From Glebionis coronaria (Eukaryota; Streptophyta; Magnoliopsida; Asterales; Asteraceae): 64,000 nt of DNA. The DNA is taken from assembly GCA_025667525.1 (NCBI GenBank), contig JANFOE010000053.1, positions 1,527,001 to 1,591,000 on the forward strand, written 5' to 3'. The notes under the pieces are model-generated. The model saw nothing but the letters and a program-made list of their open reading frames with translations, did not search any database and was not told where the DNA came from. Positions 11,155-24,175 of the stretch are shown piece after piece. How positions within the stretch are numbered: the first letter of the stretch is position 1; every line of letters starts with the position of its first letter. The position numbers and the translations under genes are program-made.

Positions 11155-13924
11155 ATGTCTACCATAGAAGTAAACTCCTCCTCCTCCTCAAACCACAACA
11201 TCAAGATTCCCATGCTAGACCCAGACAATTTTGAGCTGTGGAAGTTTAACTTTGAGCAATATCTACAAATCCATGACTACACCCTATGGGAAATTATTGA
11301 ATATGGAAACACATTCAATAAGGCTCAAAAGATTGCAGATGCCATCGCTCAAAGAACAGATGTTCAAGGTTCTACTGAAGAGGATAGAAGAGAAAAACCT
11401 GAAGATGGTAGAGCTGTCTCAACTGAGGATATATCAAAGAGAAGGGTTGACATGAAAACCCTAAGCATTCTGAAACTCTCTTTGGGACAAGAAAATCAGC
11501 ACAAATACAGAAGCTATGAGTCTGCAAAAGATCTTTGGGCAGCTCTTGAAGTTGCTTATGGTGGTAATGCTGATACTGTGCAAGAGAAAAAGAAGCAACT
11601 CTTGCATGAGTATGCTGTTTTTAAGGCTCAGCCTAATGAGAAGCTAAGTAGTGTGAGAAGCGGACTTCTTGACATTACAAGCAAATTGTCCTTCATGGGA
11701 ACAGTGCTTGGTGATGTTGATATCATCTCGACTTTTCTTAAAAGCCTTGGTGATGCATGGAAGATTGAAGCATGGTCTATAATTGCTAATAACACTCACA
11801 AAAGTTCTACTTTTGATGATGTTTACAATAAACTGAGGCTGATAGAGAATGAAACTATTTTGGATCATGGAAGCAAGTCTACCAATGGAAACATGGCCTT
11901 CTTCTCAAATAGTGAAGGTCAATTTGATCAAAAGGAGTCATACATGCACCCCGTTACTAGATCAACTTGTATCAACGCTGGATCATATCCTGTCAACGCC
12001 TCACACTCAGACGCTGACACATACAAAATTGACTCACCAAGAGTTAATCCTGTTGGTATTGATCTAGATACTATGTGTGCATACATCGCTTCATTGTCCA
12101 ATGGTTCAGTGATTACATATGAGGACCTTGAGAAAATTAGTGATGAGCATTTAGAGGAGATGGACATAAAGTGGAATATGGCTCTTGCAAGTATAAGAGC
12201 AAATAGATGGAATAGAAGATTCAAGAAGAAGATGAATTTTAATGCTAAGGACATTGCTGGATTTGATAAATCCAAGGTTGAGTGTTACAATTTTCATCGA
12301 ATATGACACTTTATTAGAGAATGCAGATCTCCAAGAATATCTGATGCTGGTAAACCCTTAAGCCAGATCATTAAGGCTCAGGATCCCAAAGCCATCGTTG
12401 TAATGTAAGAAATTGATGGTGTTGGATGGGATTGGAGCTATTTGGCTAAGGATGAGGAAGAGAATAAAGCTTTGGTTGCTGAAATGGAAGAAGAAGAGCA
12501 TGTTCACTATGCTCTCATGGCACACTGCTCATCTTCATCAGACAATGAGGTATATGATGATGCTTTTTGTAGTAAGGGTTGTCGTCTAAATACTGAAAGA
12601 CTTAACAAAGAAGTTTTAAAATTGTCAACAGATGTGGGTAATGAAAGATGCAAGTTGTCTAACTATCAACTTGCTCGTACTCAAACTGAAAAGATTGTAG
12701 CTGAGTATAAGAAAATGGAGCTTGACCTAAAAGATAAAATCAATATCTTAAAACATCATGGAGAGGGTCAATGTTGAATTACAGGCTAAGTTAGATGAGG
12801 CTATTAAGAATAAGGATAATGTAGATCTTAAAATTTAGAGATTTGATAAAGCCTCACAAACCCTAGGAGAATGTGTTAGTAAACAAAGGGATTTTAGGGA
12901 TATGACTGGGATTGGGATGAAAGAGTATGCTGGTGTTCCACCACCAGCTGGGGACTTCTATGGTGTCCAAAGAAAGGACTTATCTTGGACTGGTTTACCA
13001 GAACTCCAAGAAGAGGAATTTATTCCTCCACCAAGAATTCTTACCCCAGTAGAAGAATATAGGCAGAAGTTGACTAATTTGGACCAATGGAAGAAATCCA
13101 ACCCTACCTTATTTGTTAAGGGTGGCATGCTTAGTGATAGTCCTAATGAGTCTACCACTATCAAAGTAACAAACCCAATCACTGGAAAGACTGTTGACCT
13201 TGGCTCAAACGTTGTTAGAAAACCTAGCATTAAATATACAGAAATGTATAGAAAAACTAGGTCACCAAAAAGCTAAGTTAGTGATGATGGAACAGGTTTC
13301 TCTTCTTCTAGACCTAGAGCTATGTCTAGAAAAGCATGTTATACTTGTGGTAGTTTTTCACATTTAGCCTATAAGTGTGTCAACGCTTCCAAGGTCAACG
13401 CTGACAAAAAGTCAAACACTGTCAAACCCAAAACTTTTGTTCAGCAAAGTCTACAAGTTGTTAGACCAGCCCTATTCTTTACTAAAGGGTCTAATACTTA
13501 TGGACAAAGACCTTTTCAGAAGACCAATACATTGTCTAATAGACAATGGGTTCCTGTAGCAAACCCTAGGTTTAACGCTTACAAGGGTAATTTCAGCGTT
13601 GACAAGACCAAATCAAACGCTAACAGAAACGTTGCCAGACCAAATAATGGAAAATATTTGTAACCACGGGGAAAGGGGTCTAAAGCTTCTTCTAGCTTGA
13701 CATGGAGACCTTAGCAAGATCAAAACCCTAATTCAGATGGGATTTCTATGACCTGTAACAGATTTAATTATATTTCAAAGGTCATCAGAAAACCAATTGG
13801 GGTTAACAGGGTGTTCAATCCAAAAAGGGATGAACAAGGGGTTGTTATGAGGACTAAGTCTGTTCTTGTTGAACAACCAAATGAATCCAAGTCTGCTCAG
13901 GCTTGGGTTCCCAATGAAAACTAA
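11155..13924 (+). pseudogene. S1 Gag
   Basis: This is homologous to the intact S2 gag. It starts at ATG 11155 after a leader. The N-terminal copia Gag domain (N-F-E-L-W-K-F-N-F-E-Q-Y near residue 24) is open to TGA 12304-12306, which falls within the first zinc knuckle; the knuckle has also lost its second Cys (C-Y-N-F). Further in-frame stops lie at 12406-12408, 13274-13276 and 13661-13663. A deletion and frameshift lie between 12760 and 12800 in the coiled-coil region. The second knuckle, C-Y-T-C-x4-H-x4-C, is intact near 13339. It ends at TAA 13922-13924 just before a splice-acceptor-like stretch. Boxes of the CGCTGAC family occur at 11976, 11997 and 12012. Confidence 0.88.
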
Positions 13925-13944
13925 TTTGTTTTCTTTATGTTCAG
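13922..13944 (+). other. S1 gag/pol junction, splice-acceptor-like
   Basis: TAATTTGTTTTCTTTATGTTCAG-type tract: the gag stop, then a T-rich tract, then AG at 13943-13944, with pol open from 13945 in another frame. The layout repeats in S2, S3 and S4. Confidence 0.45.
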
Positions 13945-16900
13945 GGCATTCAAAAGCAGGTTAATGATTATGGCTATTGGGATAGTGGATGCTCTAGGCA
14001 CATGACTGGGAAGGAAGATTATCTCACAAACTTCACTCCCATTAAGGATGGTGACAAAGTTTACTTTGGAGGCGGATATGGAACTATCACAGGCAAAGGA
14101 AATCTTCTCACCAACAATTTGCGTTTTGAAAACGTGTTTCTGGTAAAAGAACTTGACTATAATCTGTTTAGTGTATCACAAGTTTGTGATAACAAAAATA
14201 AGGTTCTTTTCACTGATACTGAATGCTTGGTGTTAAGCGAGGATTTTAAAATACCAGATGAGAAATTCATTCATTATAGAACACCTAGGCATAAGGACAT
14301 ATATAATGTGAATCTTAATGGAATTAGGATGAATAATAACTTGTCATGTCTTTATGCTAAGGCTTCAATTAATGAGAGTAATCTTTGGCACAGGAGATTA
14401 GGGCAAATTAATTTTAAAAATATAAACAGTCTTGTGAGACATGGTTTGGTTGATGGTTTGCCTGAAAAGGCTTTCCACAATGACCACTCTTGTGTTGCAT
14501 GCCTTAAAGGCAAACAGCACAAGGTCTCATTTAAGTCTAAACAGGTGCACTCTAGTTCTAAACCACTTCACTTGCTACATATGGACCTGTTTGGTCCAAC
14601 TAATATAGAAAGCTTGAATGGTAAATCTTACTATTTTATCATCATTGATGATTTTTCTAGGTTTACTTGGACTTTCGTTTTAGCTTTGAAAAGTGACACT
14701 GGTGATAATTTAATTAACTTTATTAACAAAGTTGAGAAGAAGTCTGGTAATGAAGTTAAGATGCTTAGAAGTGATAATGGTGGTGAGTTTAGAAATAAGC
14801 TGTTGGATGATTTTTGTGCCAAGAAAGGGATTACTAGACAGTTTAGTGTAGCTAGAACCCCACAGCAAAATGGGGTTGCTGAGAGAAAGAATAGAACCCT
14901 CATAGAAGCAGCAAGGACTATGTTGGCTGATGCTCACTTTCCCATTGCTTTTTGGGCTGAGGCTGTGAATACAGCTTGTTATGTTCAGAATAGAGCATTA
15001 GTCAACAAGATACATAACAAAACACCTTATGAGTTACTTTGGGGAAGGAAACCTAATATTGGTTTTCTTAAACCTTTTGGTTGTCATGTAGTTGTGCTGG
15101 ACACTAGTGATGTCTTAGGTAAATTTAGTGCTAAAGGTGATGAAGGCTGCTTCATGGGTTATTCAATGCAGAGCAAAGGATATAAGGTTTACATTAAGAA
15201 GGAAAGATGTATATTTGAAAAAGTACATGTTAGGTTTTTAGAAAGTAAACCTAGTGATCCTGAAAGTAGTCCAAATTGTTTATTTGACTTGGAACCTCTC
15301 TCTAGGGCTTTGAATTATATGCATGTTACTAATCCAAACATTGTGAAGGTAACTTCAAATGTTGTGGAAGAACCAGTTGTTGATGTTTCAGCTACACAGG
15401 TTAATGAAGAGGTTGGATCACAAGCAGACAAATCATCACCCAATCTTGAGTATGTCACTATTCCCATATGGACAGATGCATTTGCTGATGCTAGAAAGGA
15501 AAATGGTGGTCCCCAAGTATCACTAGTTGATAACTTGCATGATCTTTCAGGCGCTGACAAAGGAAAATCTGGCGCTGACAAGACAACTTCAGACGTTGAT
15601 GGCTCAAACGTTGACAGCCATGATCCATGCATTGACAGTTCTCTTGACCATATTTTCTCTTCCAATTTTGAACAAGGTGAACCTTCAAACAGAAATGGAG
15701 AGTTTCATTCAGATATTGAGGGAAGAGAGTCTAAAGAAGATATTGGTAACATGGAAGATGAGATTGAATACAACAGACTTTTTGAGGGAGGAGTTCTTAC
15801 TTCTACAATGAAGGATCACCCCTCTTCTCTGATTATTGGTGATGTGATGTCTCCTGTTCAAACTAGAAGATCTCATTAGAATCTTGGAGGATTTATTGCC
15901 AATATTTACAAGAAGGTTGATACCCCTCTTGTTCAAGCATGTTTGTTTGCCTGTTTTCTGTCACAACAGGAACCCAAGAAGATTTTTGATGCTCTCAAAG
16001 AACCAAGTTGGGTGGAAGCAATGCAGGATGAGCTTCATCAATTTGCTATACAGGATGTTTGGGAGTTGGTTGATTGTCCCATACATGTCAGACCTATTAG
16101 GACAAGATGGGTTCTTAGAAACATGAAGGATGAAAGAGGCATTGTGGTCAGAAACAAAGCACGTTTAGTGGCTCAAGGATATACACAAGAGGAAGGGATA
16201 GACTATGAGGAGGTCTTTGCACCAGTTGCAAGGATTTAGGCTATAAGGATATTTCTAGCCTATGCTTCCTGCATGGGCTTTATTGTCTATCAAATGGATG
16301 TGAAGAGTGCTTTTCTTTATGGCACAATTGTAGAGGAGGTTTATGTAATGCAGCCTCCTGGTTTTGAAGATTCAGAACATCTAAACAAAGTGTATAGAGT
16401 CAAGAAAGCTATGTATGGACTTCATCAAGCCCCAAGAGCATGGTATGGCACATTGTCCACCTATCTAGTGGAAAATGGATTCAAAAGGGGCACCATAGAT
16501 CAGACCTTATTTACAAAGAAGACTGGTAAGGATGTCTTACTTGTCCAGGTTTATTTGGATGATATCATCTTTGGCTCATCAAACCCAAAGATGAGTGAAG
16601 ACTTCTCCAAGCTTATGACAGACAAGTTCAAGATGAGTGCAATAGGGGAGATGAACTTCTTTCTAGGGTTATAAGTTCAGTAGAAAGAAGATGGTATCTT
16701 CATCTCTCAAGATAAATATGTAGCAGAAATCTTGAAGAAGTTTGGCTTTTCTCCACATGAGAAAAGGGCTAGTACTCCTATGGATAGAGAACACCCTTGG
16801 GGAAAAGTTGGAGATGGAAAAATGTGGATGTCAGGCACTATAGATCAATGATTGGTTCATTGATGTATCTCACAGCTTCAAGACCTGACATTATGTTTGC

Positions 16901-17498
16901 TGTGTGTGCATGTGCACGCCATCAAGTGACTCCCAAAGAGTGTCATCTTCATGCTTTCAAGAGAATCTTTAGGTACCTTAGATGTTATCCAGACCTGGGA
17001 TTATGGTATCTAACAGATTCACCATTGGAGCTTATTGCATATTCAGACAGTGACTATGGTGGTGACAAATTTGATAGAAAATCCACAACTGGTGGATGTC
17101 AGTTTCTTGGGAGTAGGTTGGTATCTTAGCAATGCAAGAAACAAACAGTGGTGGCCAATTCTACAACTAAAGCAGAGTATGTCGTAGTAGCTGCTTGTTG
17201 TGGACAAGTCTTATGGATTCAGAACCAGTTGTTGGATTATGGGTATAATTTCATGCATACCAAGATTTTTGTAGACAATAACAGTACTTTATGCATTATG
17301 AAAAATCTTGTACATCATTCTAAAACAAAGCACATAGAAATTAGACATCATTTTATAAGAGATTATTTTGAAAAGGGTTTAATACAACCAGATAGGGTTG
17401 ACACAAAAGAAAATGTGTCTGATTTATTAACTAAAACTTTTGATACTGGAAGGTTTCAATACTTGGTAACAAGGATTGGAATGATCAATCTCACTTAA
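13945..17498 (+). pseudogene. S1 Pol: PR-INT-RT-RNase H
   Basis: Protease active site D-S-G-C is at 13981. The integrase zinc finger (H-R-R-L-G ... C-V-A-C) is near 14390-14505. The catalytic triad D, D, E is present ([20 protein letters not shown]). The RT active site is Y-L-D-D at 16552-16563, against Y-V-D-D in S2. RNase H begins with Y-S-D-S-D-Y-G-G near 17040. In-frame stops occur at 15877-15879, 16237-16239, 16672-16674 and 17127-17129, with a frameshift between about 16680 and 16800. The INT-RT linker carries the box array at 15552-15636. It cannot make a working polyprotein. Confidence 0.92.
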
Positions 17499-18652
17499 TA
17501 TGTGTTTTGGGGTCTTATTGTAAAAGTATGTACAGGATATGCATTGTTATTGGTCTATTTGTGATGTTAGATTTTCCACTTTATTTGTCTAACGCTGACA
17601 AAGGTTATCTTAATGCTGATAAGTGTTATCTTGACGTTGTCAGCAACATGTTAGTTTTGTGGTTTTTGATTTAAGTGTGCAGGCGTTGTTAGCATTGTAC
17701 CATTGGATACAGAGTTGCTTATGGATCCTTGGAGAATCATTGGAGCATGTTTCAATTTATGGATGATGGTTAGAATATTTATATTCCTATCTTGACATAA
17801 ATTTTTATTTACATGCATATTATTTAGCAACTTATGTATCACAGTTTAAGGGGAGGTTTTAGGAACCTTTAGGACTTTTGGGTATTCTTAAAATACTCTT
17901 ATCAAAATTCTAGATTGTGTCCACAGGTGAGTATAAGTTAGTTTTCTATCTCATGAGGCACTGTAGCATGCAAAGTTGATATACTATGCATGCTGCCAAG
18001 ACCTTTTTGGCCTAGAATTGGATGTGGTCTGTTGGGAGACTTGGGTATGATTTATATTGGTTTACCTGGGAGTTACAAGGGATTTTACAAGATAACTTAA
18101 CTGTTAAGAATTTTGGTTAGCAAGGGACACTAGAGGACTATTATGTTTATCTTGCATAAGCTAGTGTGCATAATTGGACAGTGCTTGCCGCCCTATAATA
18201 ATTTGCAGTTTATTGGTTATCTTCACTAGGATAAATTACTTTGTTAAGGTCCTTTTTCATTTTTATTACTTTTATTTTTGGACGCTGACAAATATTTTAC
18301 TAAGTGTTGTTGTGACCAATTTAGACGTTTGCAAACGTTGACAAGAATATAGCCGTTGGGCGTTGATGGGTTATTTTTTACCGTTGACACTCATTGGGTC
18401 CTACCCAATTGTTATTTTTGACGAATTTTGGGGCCGTAATTTTGGGAGTAGATAACTTTTAATTAATGCACAAGATAACTTATTTTCTTTTCAATATTTT
18501 CATCATTATATTTTGAAAATACTTGCCTCATGTTTTACCAATCACATGTGCCTATCACTCCTATATATTTGGGTCCTATTTTTAAACCAGTGTACTCTCA
18601 TATTCTTGTCTAACAATTTTCTCCTATAATTCATCTTCCACAATACACCCAG
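17499..18652 (+). other. S1 pol-ORF3 spacer
   Basis: Non-coding. It holds CGCTGAC-family boxes at 17593, 17614 and 17635 (21 bp apart), a PPT-like TTTAAGGGGAGG at 17845-17856, and an AGCATGCA/TGCATGCT hairpin at 17965-17994. A further group of decayed boxes lies near 18280-18390. The DNA matching the first 40 codons of S2 ORF3 is deleted at its right end. Confidence 0.75.
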
Positions 18653-21623
18653 ATGGTGGCGTATTTGAATGCATCCCCTCTTAGGTATGCACTTTCTCAT
18701 GCTCCTCTCATTCTTGTCACTCATATTAAACAGTTTTGGAACACTGTTAGTTCCACAACGCTTAATAATGTGACTACATTAACAGCTATTGTTCATAGGC
18801 GTACTTGGGTGGTTACTGAAGCCTTGGTTCGCTAGGCTTTGCATCTTAATGATGCAGATGGTATAACCACTCTCCCCATTAATGAGATAGAATAAGGACT
18901 TCGGGCTTTGGGAAATCCTTTCCCTGATGAGGATACTTTAAATAAATATCATAAACAAGAATTTCCCCCAGCCTTGAAGTACCTCATACATGTCATTCTT
19001 CAATGTTTGAGTCCCAAATGTACTGCACATAATGAAATTAACAGATCTATTGCTAGTGCAATTGTGTGCATTACAAATGGGCAAAATTATAATTTTTCTT
19101 AACTGATTTTTGATGGCATGTGTAAAAACAAGGGGAATAAATGACTTTGGCTTATCCCAGATTTTTACAAATGGTTTTTGATGAACAAAAGTACTGCATA
19201 AGGGATCATGATGATTTTTATGAGATCCCTATGCAAAAGAAAGCTATTTTCAGTAAGATGAACTCACCCCCTCACAGAGACTTACCCTCACTCAAGCAAT
19301 GCTTTCTGTTATTGCAGTAGCACAACCTCAACCAGACCCACAACCACAACTTGACCCAATACCAGATCCCTTACCTTCACCTCAACACATGGAAATTGAC
19401 CAAGAATCCTTCAACGCTGACACGTTAAATGTTGGCGTTGACACCAGTAATCCAAACGTTGACACCTTTCCTTCACAGACCCAAACACCCCTTAACCTTC
19501 AAACTACCACCCAATCCACATCATCTTCTACACCCCCTGAATATAGGTTGTAAAAACGCCCAAGGACTACTAGAGTGTTCTCCTCTAGTGGTCCTAGACA
19601 TGTTGCAGAGAGAACCACCACCACAAGTGTGGTTGGTGTTATGGATGAGGCTGAGACTATTGGTACTCGCTTAGATGCAGGCCAAGCCAGTCCTAACATC
19701 TTTAAGACCTCATCCATGCCCCATGACTCTACTTTGGGAGGTCAAATACCCATTCTAGAGGAGGGCAGATTGGAACCATACACAATGATGAAATTGACGG
19801 CTGCCTGCATTAGCTTGCAAAAGCAAAATGCAGACCTGGTACAAACAGTCAGTACACAAGGCCTTGAACTCAAGCAATTGAGAGAGAGGATTGTTCTTTT
19901 GGAGGATGCTCACAATAGGCGTGGTATGGAGGAATCTTCCAAAGGGGGGGGGGATGAGCAGATCCATGTGAGTGACAAAGGCTCACATGATGGAGAATCT
20001 TTGGGTGTTGCTAAAGCCCTTACTGAATTGAAGAAGCAACCAGGTTTTGGTACATCTTTGGTTACTCCTACAAACTTGAACTTGTCCTTTACAGCAATGA
20101 TGGAGCAGTTCACAAGAGGCGCTTAGACAAGTAAGGTGAGCGTTGACAACAAAACTTTGGACGCTGACACACCAAGCGCTGACAAGAGTAAGCTGGGCGC
20201 TGACACACATAATTTGAGCGTTGACAAACCTGCAGATGTGGTTGATGTATTCCAGTCATCAGCTATCATCAAGGAAGTGTCTTCACAGGTACCATCATCA
20301 TCTTTACCAATCATTGATCCATTAGATAAGGGTAAAGGAATTTTGGTAGAAACAGAAGTTCTAAAGGATGCAACACAAGTAGAGTTTAATTCAAAGTTTG
20401 TTGCACAACTTGTGGAACAAGAAATGAAGAAGATTGGTGAATCATCATTTGTTGTTACTTCTGAGGAACAAGAAGGAAGTGATGAAGGGAGTTCAGATTC
20501 AAGTGTTATGATAATTGAACAACCAGAAAGACTTGAATATGGGGATGAGTTGGCAAGAGAGAAGCTTAGAGAGTTAAAATTGCAAGTAGATTATGATATG
20601 CCAGAAGTTGCTCAGATGTACCATGCTTGGGAAGATAAGGTTATGGAGAATCCATATATGACCATTTTAGATCAAATTTTGGGATTGGAGATTCTTCTAA
20701 GAGTTCAAAAAGATTGCAAGGTGATTCTAAAGCATAAGGCTAGCAATGTTTTCTCACTGCTGAAAAGAGATAGAAGGGAGCTTTACTACATGTTACTCAG
20801 ATGTCATGGAACATGATGGACCTTTAAGAAATTGCAGGGATTATCCTTTGAAGAGTTGGAGTATAAAGCTTATCCCATTTGGGCAACAATGCAGGAAATG
20901 AATACTATCAGACTTCTCTTAGATGAAAGGAGAGAAGAACTTGCAGAAGAGATGGATATTCAAAAGGCAATGATTGTTCCAAGGCCTTTGAAGAAGGGAG
21001 TTCCACTTGAGTTCCCTAAAGATATGGATAAATTGAATCCCAGTGAAGCTGTTCATAGAAGGAGCATTAAGCTCTCACCCATGGAAGCTTCAGATATGGT
21101 ACAAGTGTTACCTCTTGATGCTAGAAACCCTATCATTAGCTATGAAGAAGATGCAAGTGGGTTTTGGATGATTGGCAGATATGGGAAAGAGGTACACACA
21201 TTTACTACTATTATGTCTCTCTTTGCAAGTATGGATAGAGAAGACTTGGCAGACCTTTGGAGGTTGTTGCTGGCCAGGTATGAGACTGAAGCACCTACTT
21301 TAGTCAATGGAATAAAGCTTTGGTCAACATTCAAAAGAATGTGTGCACCAGAAGAAGAAGATCCTGTTTGGAAGGATCTTGAGGATGATATCAGTGGACT
21401 TCAATGGCGTTTGTATTCAGCTGCTGGTGTGTATTATTTGAGTTCTACTAAGTTTGATGAGTATCTTCTTGTAGATGCTGAGTATCCCATGTCCAAAGAA
21501 GTTTTGGACAAGATGAAGACAACATAGTTGGAGATTGACTATTCAAGTGACGTGGCCAAAGATTTGATTAGGCATGTTTATTTCCAATATGATAAGATTT
21601 GTAAGATTCCTCCTAGTTCTTAA
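18653..21623 (+). pseudogene. S1 ORF3 (unknown function)
   Basis: Homologous to S2 ORF3 (31993-35079) but broken by many stops. Readable pieces are 18653-18835, 18908-19102, 19299-19553, 19575-20126, 20136-20816 and 20832-21527, lying in more than one frame. The start lacks the N-terminal 40 residues of the S2 protein because of a deletion, so the first ATG is at the M-V-A-Y-L-N-A position. A box array at 20120-20225 has spacing 21-21-15-21-21 and reads as repeats of [S/D/G/N]-A-D or V-D. A coiled-coil segment lies near 19790-19910. Confidence 0.8.
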
Positions 21624-21660
21624 TTTTTATTCAGAAACTTGATTGATATAGTAGATATCA

Positions 21661-21675
21661 AGTTTAGGGGAGGAT
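21661..21675 (+). other. S1 polypurine tract
   Basis: AGTTTAGGGGAGGAT directly before the 3' LTR. The same tract precedes the 3' LTRs of S2 and S3, and a one-base variant precedes that of S4. Confidence 0.85.
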
Positions 21676-22190
21676 TGTTGGGAATAAAATGTAGCCAGTA
21701 CACTTGGACGCTGACAAGAAGAAAATAAGCGTTGATAAGAAGAAAACAAGCGTTGACAGATCAAGCGTTGACAGGAAGAAGTCAAGCGTTGATAGGATGT
21801 AGTCAAGCACTGATAGAAAGATATAGTCTATGCGTATTATGTTTCTAGTTTGTTTCTAGAAAAGATAGGATCAACAATGTATTTTCTATATTTATCTTTA
21901 CCTAGAATAGCTGATACATAGACTCTTGTACAAGGCTTCTTATGTCTATAAAAGAAGACCTTTAGGTTTTTTTTCATTTAAGTTTTCGTACGTTTAACAC
22001 TTTCATTGTATGCAAGTTTGTCATAATCAATCAAGTGAAAGTTTGTTTTACAATTGTTTGTGTCATCTTGTTTGAGTATTAATTCCGCATAATGCTTAAG
22101 TTGTTTTATACACAATAAAGTTTCTCTACGTGTTTAACTTGATTTAATCTCGTTTACACAAGCTAAATCGATCTAAGTTTGGGATAAAAA
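21676..22190 (+). repeat. S1 3' LTR (515 bp)
   Basis: Same length as the 5' copy with about 20 differences, including decay of the last bases to GGGATAAAAA. It is followed by the TSD ATGAG. Confidence 0.93.
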
Positions 22191-22622
22191 ATGAGGATTG
22201 TTTGTGTTTGATTATGGTTTTGATCAATTTCATGTTATGTTTGAGAACCATTTGTAGTTAAGTTTTGTCCTATTTCTTATCATGCTTGATTAACTGTTGG
22301 TGATTTCACAAGTCGAAAGGGTTATCATTCATCAACTAGTTATAATCAATTTGTCTATGGATGATTATCTATTGTATTGACCATTTCTTTAGTGGTATGA
22401 TGTTGCATATGAACTTAAGTATAATTGTTAACAAGTTTGTGAAACGAACCGCGAATCAAATTTGTTAAACTTAACACAGTTGAATTGGTTAAATTGTCTT
22501 AATGTTGTTGTATGATCTTTCGTGAGGGTTATGTATTAAAGTCAAAGATTGGAATTTGTGACCATAATCTTCCTTACTTGAAATCAATATATCATAGCCA
22601 TCCTCATATTAACAATCCAAAT
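22191..22622 (+). repeat. G0 5' LTR, fragment b
   Basis: Continues fragment a and matches about 57735-58190. Its last five bases, CAAAT (22618-22622), are the target-site duplication of R1. Confidence 0.8.
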
Positions 22623-22686
22623 TGTAGGTTTGCTATTTTATATGATCAGGTGGTCTAGTTGGGTGGTAGATGGTGGTATCCATGGT

Positions 22687-22758
<72 letters not shown>

Positions 22759-22975
22759 AGTGTGTGTTAAAGAGAAAAGAAGAAAAGTTGAATCAAAATG
22801 AAAAGAGAAAACACAAAAAAACAACCCCTCCTTGGAAGCCTTGGAGGGGTATTTATAGTCACACACGTTAAACTATACAAAGTTACCTAATCTAGTCCCT
22901 GCGTGTGTGACTATAATAACTAATGGGAGTTCTTAAATGTCGTCACATAAAGTGAATTTCCTACAATCTTCCCCC
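22623..22975 (-). repeat. R1 3' LTR (353 bp)
   Basis: Termini TGTAGG...CCTACA form an inverted repeat. It contains a GA microsatellite, and on the minus strand TATAAATA (22850-22857) followed directly by a GGAGGGGT/ACCCCTCC hairpin (22823-22850). About 10% different from the 5' copy. Confidence 0.88.
22688..22754. repeat. (GA)n microsatellite
   Basis: About 33 GA units inside the R1 3' LTR. The matching place in the 5' LTR (49576-49893) has expanded and gained a TA core. Reading frames through it are artefacts. Confidence 0.95.
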
Positions 22976-23631
22976 ATGGAACGACGTGTAGAATTCCTTA
23001 CAATATTATGTCCTAACAAGTACATAATGATTAAGAACAAAAGTTTCCATGAAGCGTCCAATGCTGATGAAGTCTTCTGAGGCCTTCGACTTCAAGTCTT
23101 CACTCTAGAGTGACTCATCTTTGTAGTAACTTGTAGTACAAATACTGTAACGGCACGAGCTAAGTAACGTATATACTTCTGGTTAAGGAGAAGCTTCTGA
23201 ATTAACTTCCCCCTAATTCATGCCACATAATCTTGAGTGATTGAAAGTTTGGGGCACACCAAGTAGATCAACAACGTCTCTTCTCACGCTTGAATAATTC
23301 TTCTAAATTTTCTTCGTATTGAGAGTTTAATTTATGCATACTAAAAAGAATCAAGACATTTCTTCCCCCACGTAGTTGAATAAAGAAAATCAATCCCATG
23401 TATGAAGCCCAAATACTGAAGTAGACACTTTATCCCATTCATGAAGTTGACATCGTAACACCAGAGTCAATTAAGTCCCAGAAATGAACATATCTTCTTC
23501 CGGAGATGCACCAGAGTCAATTAAGTCCCGGGAATGCATATCTCTCCATATAGGATAACGATGATGTATAATTGCAAAAAGCAAACAATTAATCATCAAA
23601 CAATAGTGTACCTCTTTTAACCATTAGAGAC
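22976..23631 (-). other. R1 internal region, 3' side
   Basis: Starts with the PPT on the minus strand (TGGGGGAAGAT, rc of 22976-22986). Similar purine tracts are at 23205-23216 and 23360-23371. A short direct duplication, CACCAGAGTCAATTAAGTCC, lies at about 23460 and 23511. No gene seen. GAGAC at 23627-23631 is the S2 TSD. Confidence 0.7.
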
Positions 23632-23664
23632 TGTTGGGAATAAAATATGGGTCAGATCACCAAA

Positions 23665-23751
23665 CGCTGATAAGAAGAAAGTCAACGCTGATAGATTGAC
23701 TTTGGACGCTGATAGAAGTCAACGCTGACAGCCTTGAAGATTGACACTGAT
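23665..23751 (+). repeat. S2 LTR array of CGCTGAC-type boxes
   Basis: Boxes start at 23665, 23686, 23707, 23723 and 23745, giving 21-21-16-22 bp. Two boxes keep a wider pseudo-palindrome (GTCAACGCTGAC/T). The same array is in the 3' LTR. Confidence 0.9.
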
Positions 23752-23877
23752 AAAATATCTTTTGTTTATTTGTTTCTTTATTTATGTATGGTAAAGATAA
23801 GCACGACATTGTATTTTCTATTATTATCTTTACCTAGAATAGTTGATTCGTAGCTTATTGTAAAAGACTTCTTGTTC

Positions 23878-23885
23878 TATAAAAG
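23878..23885 (+). promoter_or_regulatory. S2 LTR TATA box
   Basis: TATAAAAG in the position conserved in S1, S3 and S4, about 130 bp after the last box of the array. Confidence 0.7.
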
Positions 23886-24130
23886 AAGGTCTTTTAGGTT
23901 AAAGTCATATATCAGTTTTCATAGTATTCGCAAGTTAAACCATTCATTGTAATCAACACGATTATTCTAATACAAGTGAAAGTTTGTTTAACATCATTGT
24001 GTTTTAGATTAAGTGTTAATTCCGCATAACACTTTGTTACTTTACTCATAAGCAAAGGTTTCTCTACGTGTTATACTTGATCTAATCTCGTATACACAAA
24101 GCTAATCGATCTAAGTTTGGGATCAACAAG

Positions 24131-24142
24131 TGGTATCAGAGC
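24131..24142 (+). other. S2 primer-binding site (initiator tRNA-Met)
   Basis: TGGTATCAGAGC, two bases after the 5' LTR; the standard copia primer site. Confidence 0.93.
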
Positions 24143-24175
24143 TTGTTGAGAAACTTTTGATCTTTAAGTAACGCA

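Larger units (their letters stand above)
10545..22190 (+). mobile_element. S1: decayed Sirevirus-like Ty1/copia element
   Basis: Two 515-bp LTRs (10545-11059 and 21676-22190) differ at about 20 positions. They are flanked by the TSD ATGAG at 10540-10544 and 22191-22195. Order inside: tRNA-Met PBS, gag, PR-INT-RT-RNase H, spacer, ORF3, PPT. All three coding regions carry several stops and frameshifts. Length 11.6 kb and the extra ORF after pol fit the Sirevirus (SIRE) lineage. The end of the 3' LTR has decayed from CAACA to AAAAA. Confidence 0.92.
23632..24128 (+). repeat. S2 5' LTR (497 bp)
   Basis: TGTTGGGAATAAAATATG ... GGGATCAACA. It differs from the 3' copy at about three sites (near 23755, 23863 and 23940). 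Confidence 0.95.
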
